Part shown: positions 61,011 through 64,000 of the stretch, one piece after another
Numbering within the stretch: position 1 is the first letter of the stretch
Layout: each line of letters begins with the position of its first letter
From: Balaenoptera acutorostrata
Taxonomy: Eukaryota; Chordata; Mammalia; Artiodactyla; Balaenopteridae
Length of the DNA: 64,000 bases
NCBI RefSeq assembly: GCF_949987535.1
Contig: NC_080080.1
Span: 62,269,006 to 62,333,005, forward strand
Direction of reading: 5' to 3'
Position numbers and translations under genes: made by a program
The notes under the pieces: generated by a model
The model's input: the letters and a program-made list of their open reading frames with translations, nothing else
What the model was told of the DNA's origin: nothing
Database searches by the model: none

Positions 61011-62124
61011 ATCTTTAGGTAAGCCAGCATATTTTCTAAGAACTGCTACTTTAAACATTTTTCAGATTCTTAAATAATTTAAACAGGGAATTAACTTTCA
61101 ACGGAGGAGTATTTTAAAATTTTATCCTTTTTTCCTATTCCCCTGCCACATTTTCATATTTTTCATACAGAACTTTCTTATAATTGAACTTCTCTGCTTG
61201 TACAAATTAATTATATCACTGATGAAATGCAATTGTTTTCACACGTAATATTCTAGAATTTCTTGAATAATAAAGAAAAACTAAAAACTCCCACCAGCTT
61301 GCATAGATATCAGAGTTATTAGACAACAACTCCATTGAAAAAGACTATGAAGAAATTGAGAATAAATCCCCTGATGGGTAGAACAATGTGTATGATTTGA
61401 TGCAAACTTTGCAAGTGATCCCACTTAATGTTTTCTCTAAGAAAGAGGAAATTATTGGGATTTTAATCAAGTGGCCTCTTTCCATCAGGTGTGAGGATGA
61501 GAATAAATACATCTTACTGGCATATCTGGAACTCTTTATGTAGGAAAAAATGGTTTTAAAGTATTTTACTAACTGGAAGTAAGTAATGGTTCCTATCATG
61601 TTCTGTTTGAAATCTACTTTATCCTCAGCCTCCTTCTCTCCCTGAGCCCCATCCACTACACATAGATTCTTCTCCACCCATTACGTGAAGATGACATTAT
61701 CTCCAGGTGACTACAGTTCATTCTAGGATGTTAGATCCCTCTGAATAATACTTTAAATTATTTCACAAGGAAAGATTTTTTTGAAGATAGAATTACTCAA
61801 CAACAACACCAACAAAATATTTCTTTGAGATTAATCTAATATCAGTAATCTGGATAAAACTGCATTAATATTTACTAGGCAGCCAATCACACATAGCACA
61901 ACTCCCTACTCCATAAACTATGTGATCTGCAGTTCAATACTTGAATTTGTGTTGGTAACAATTTACTAGATTAGGAAGAGCCATTCAGACTCATTTTAGC
62001 CTATTCTGTTCGTCCTTGTCTGAAATTAAAACGACAAGACATCAAGTTTACTGAGCACTTGCCATGTGTCAAATTGCACCAGGTGTAATATATATGATAA
62101 ATTATTTATTTTTTTACCTTTTTA
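61011..62124. other. No gene recognised
   Basis: The 110-codon minus-strand frame at 61345-61677 has an ATG and is lysine/serine-rich, but shows no domain or exon signal. No named repeat. Confidence 0.45.
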
Positions 62125-63590
62125 TTGATAGAATTTATAACAGTTTCAGATTACAGAAAAACTAAGGAGATAGTACAGAGTTCCTATGCCTATTATTTTT
62201 CCCTATTATTAACATATTACTTAATATGGTACACTTGTTATACATTAACTAAAGTCCAAGACTGATTAATTTCCTTAGTTTTAATCTAATGTACTTTTTT
62301 TGTTCCATGATCCCATCCAGGATAAGATGTTAGACTTAGTAGTCGTGTCTCCTTAGGCTCCTCTTGGATGTGATATTTCTCAGACTTCCCTTCCTTTTGA
62401 TGACCTGTACAGTTTTGAGGTGTACTGTGTAGGTATACTGTGGGATGCCTTTCTATAGGAATTTGTCTGATGTTCTTCTCATGATTAGACTGGAGTTATG
62501 TTATGGGTTTTTCAGGAAGAACATCACAGAAGTGAAGTGCCGTTTTCATCACATCCTATCAAGGGAACATACTATCTACATGATTCGTGTATGTTGATGT
62601 TGACCTTGAGCACCTGCCGAAGGAGTGTCCGTCAGGTTTCTCCATTGCAATGTTACTCTTTGTTCTCCCCCTTTCCATACTGCCCTTGTTGGAAGAAAGT
62701 GACTATGTGTTGCCAACACTTAAAGAGTGAGAATTTATGCTCCCCCCACCTTAGGGTAGAGTATCTCCATGATTTGTTTGGAATTCCTTTGCACAGGAGA
62801 TTGGTCTTTTCTCCTTCATTTATTAATTTACTCGATCTTGTATTTACATCAGCATGGATTCATGGGTATTTATTTTACACTTTGGGTTTTAATCTAATAC
62901 AACTTTCTTTTTTTGCTCTAATTGCTCCAGCTTTGGCCATGGGGAGCGCCTTCAATTGGTCGCTGTGTATAATAGTATCTCATGGTTACTGTAATTTCCT
63001 AATGACAAACGAGGTTGAACATCTTTCCATATGGTTATTTGACATCTTTATATCTTTCATGAGATGTCTGTCATATTTTTTACCCATTTTAATTGTGTTG
63101 TTTGCTTCCTTGTTGTTGTTGTTTTTTTTAAATTATTTATTTATTTATTTATTTATTTTTGGCTGTGTTGGGTCTTTGTTTCTGTGCGAGGGCTTTCTCC
63201 AGTTGCGGTAAGTGGGGGCCACTCTTCATCGCGGTGCACGGGCCTCTCACTATCGTGGCCTCTCTTGTTGCGGAGCACAGGCTCCAGACGCGCAGGCTCA
63301 GTAGTTGTGGCTCACGGGCCTAGTTGCTCCGCGGCATGTGGGATCTTCCCAGACCAGGGCTCGAACCCGGGTCCCCTGCATCAGCAGGCAGATTCTCAAC
63401 CACTGCGCCACCAGGGAAGCCCCTTGTTGTTGAGTTTTAAGGATACTTTTAATATTTGGATGCAAGTCCTTTATCAGATAAGTTTTACAAATACCTTCTC
63501 CCAATCTGTGGTTTGTCTTCATTCTCTTAACAGTGTCTTCATAGAGCAGAAATTTTAAAATTGAATCAACTCAAATTTACAATAATTTTT
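62125..63590 (-). mobile_element. Antisense L1M, split by a CHR SINE
   Basis: The plus strand has 'tccatccaggataagatg', 'tttgtctgatgttcttctcatgattagactg', 'catcacagaagtgaagtgcc' and 'gctttggccatggggagc', then the reverse of the L1 ORF2 C-terminal region ('gaggttgaacatctttccat', 'gcaagtcctttatcaga' and 'aataccttctcccaatctgtgg'). The order continues on both sides of the SINE at 63119-63421. Long plus-strand frames (62498-63211, 63064-63558) run antisense to it and are not genes. Confidence 0.75.
63108..63432 (-). mobile_element. CHR-type SINE (younger subtype) with 11-bp target duplication
   Basis: The body at 63119-63421, read on the minus strand, begins 'GGCTTCCCTGGTGGCGCAG' (A box at 63400-63410), B box near 63358-63368, with an (ATTT)n tail visible at 63129-63158. 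CCTTGTTGTTG is duplicated exactly at 63108-63118 and 63422-63432. It interrupts the antisense L1M. Confidence 0.95.
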
Positions 63591-63619
63591 TTTATTGATC
63601 CTGATAATCATTTAATTTT

Positions 63620-63770
63620 GAAACACCCTTATAAATCACATTTTACTTTGCATATTTTACTGGTGAAGAAACATGCTCAGATATGTTAAATATTTAGTTT
63701 CATCTCACACAGCTACTAAATGCTATAACTGAAGTTGAAATTAAACTTGTATGACTCCAAACTTTGTATT
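63620..63770 (-). mobile_element. MIR SINE, reverse orientation
   Basis: 'tttactggtgaagaaacatgctcagata', 'catctcacacagctactaaatg' and 'atgactccaaactttgta' follow the reverse MIR order. Confidence 0.65.
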
Positions 63771-63839
63771 ATTTATTGTCTTCCTGTTTTAATGCCCATG
63801 AAAAGATTTTAAATTGTCTATGTGATGGCCTCAAAGTAC

Positions 63840-64000
63840 GATTTTATTGGTATTACTTGGACTGTACATACGGTGGTCAAGAACCTGGATATTTGAGTTT
63901 GATAGTCCATTTTCTCATCTCTAAAATAGAGATTATTTTACATTGTTTCACATGATTGTAATGAGTAAAAGAAATTACCTATATTAAGCATTTGGCAAGA
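63840..64000 (+). mobile_element. MIR-like SINE, sense, cut by window end
   Basis: 'ccattttctcatctctaaaatagagatta', 'tgattgtaatgagtaaaag' and 'attaagcatttggca' follow the MIR 3' half; it runs off the window edge. Confidence 0.55.

Noticed and set aside
61345..61677. 110-codon minus-strand frame with ATG
   Set aside because: No domain, no flanking exon signals, and composition typical of AT-rich DNA. It could be re-examined if transcripts are found.
62498..63211. 237-codon plus-strand frame with hydrophobic stretches
   Set aside because: It reads antisense to an L1M element and into the SINE tail. T-rich antisense sequence gives Phe/Leu-rich pseudo-membrane segments.
63064..63558. 164-codon plus-strand frame
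   Set aside because: Its middle is the reverse of a CHR SINE and its ends are antisense L1M. A similar frame appears in the SINE at 60.7 kb.
1..64000. An undescribed multi-gene system
   Set aside because: No non-transposon coding sequence could be supported anywhere on either strand, so there is no set of genes to form one.

Overview
The window looks like AT-rich, non-coding nuclear DNA from a cetartiodactyl mammal, most probably a whale or dolphin. Four copies of a tRNA-derived SINE of the CHR type are present, with pol III A/B boxes and the head 'GGCTTCCCTGGTGGC' read on the minus strand. An L1 lineage with the 3' UTR typical of cetartiodactyl genomes has several copies, and there is a fragment resembling a cetartiodactyl mariner. 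No ruminant BovB or Bov-tA elements were seen. The species call is an inference from remembered repeat families; no search was run.

I found no host protein-coding exon, no structural RNA gene, no CRISPR array and nothing resembling an undescribed biochemical system. Every open reading frame that matches a known protein belongs to LINE-1. The rest are short, overlap other frames, or read the wrong strand of a repeat. The window is best described as a gene-desert or deep-intronic stretch filled by successive transposon layers.

Layout. 0-10 kb: ancient L2 pieces, a hAT-Charlie-like DNA transposon, a degenerate telomere-like array (3.45 kb), a young-lineage L1 3' end (4.8 kb), a MaLR LTR (6.4 kb), and a long antisense L2 (7.0-9.4 kb) interrupted by an L1 3' end and followed by another. 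10-24 kb: old LTRs, L2/MIR relics, a 2.7 kb 5'-truncated L1 (17.1-19.8 kb), an L1 tail with target-site duplications (21.4 kb), and a solo ERV1-like LTR (23.2 kb). 24.6-31.7 kb: a nearly full-length, dead L1 with its GC-rich 5' UTR, a YY1-type site, ORF1 and ORF2 relics and a G-rich 3' UTR. 31.8-44 kb: an antisense L1M 5' region next to a SINE, two antisense L1M 3' ends, MIRs, a SINE with a 13-bp duplication, a (CA)21 microsatellite and an antisense MLT1-like LTR. 44-56 kb: largely repeat-poor AT-rich DNA, a 178-bp tandem duplication (49 kb), and a recent minus-strand L1 insertion with a perfect 16-bp target-site duplication (51.4-52.3 kb). 56-64 kb: an ERV1-like LTR, an antisense L2, an L1 tail, two SINEs, an antisense L1M and terminal MIRs.

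These elements do not form a pathway. Their value is as a record of insertion order. MIR, L2 and Charlie-like elements are oldest, followed by L1M and MaLR elements, then the cetartiodactyl L1 and CHR SINEs, several of which still carry readable target-site duplications. Boundaries without duplications are approximate, and family names are from memory and provisional.
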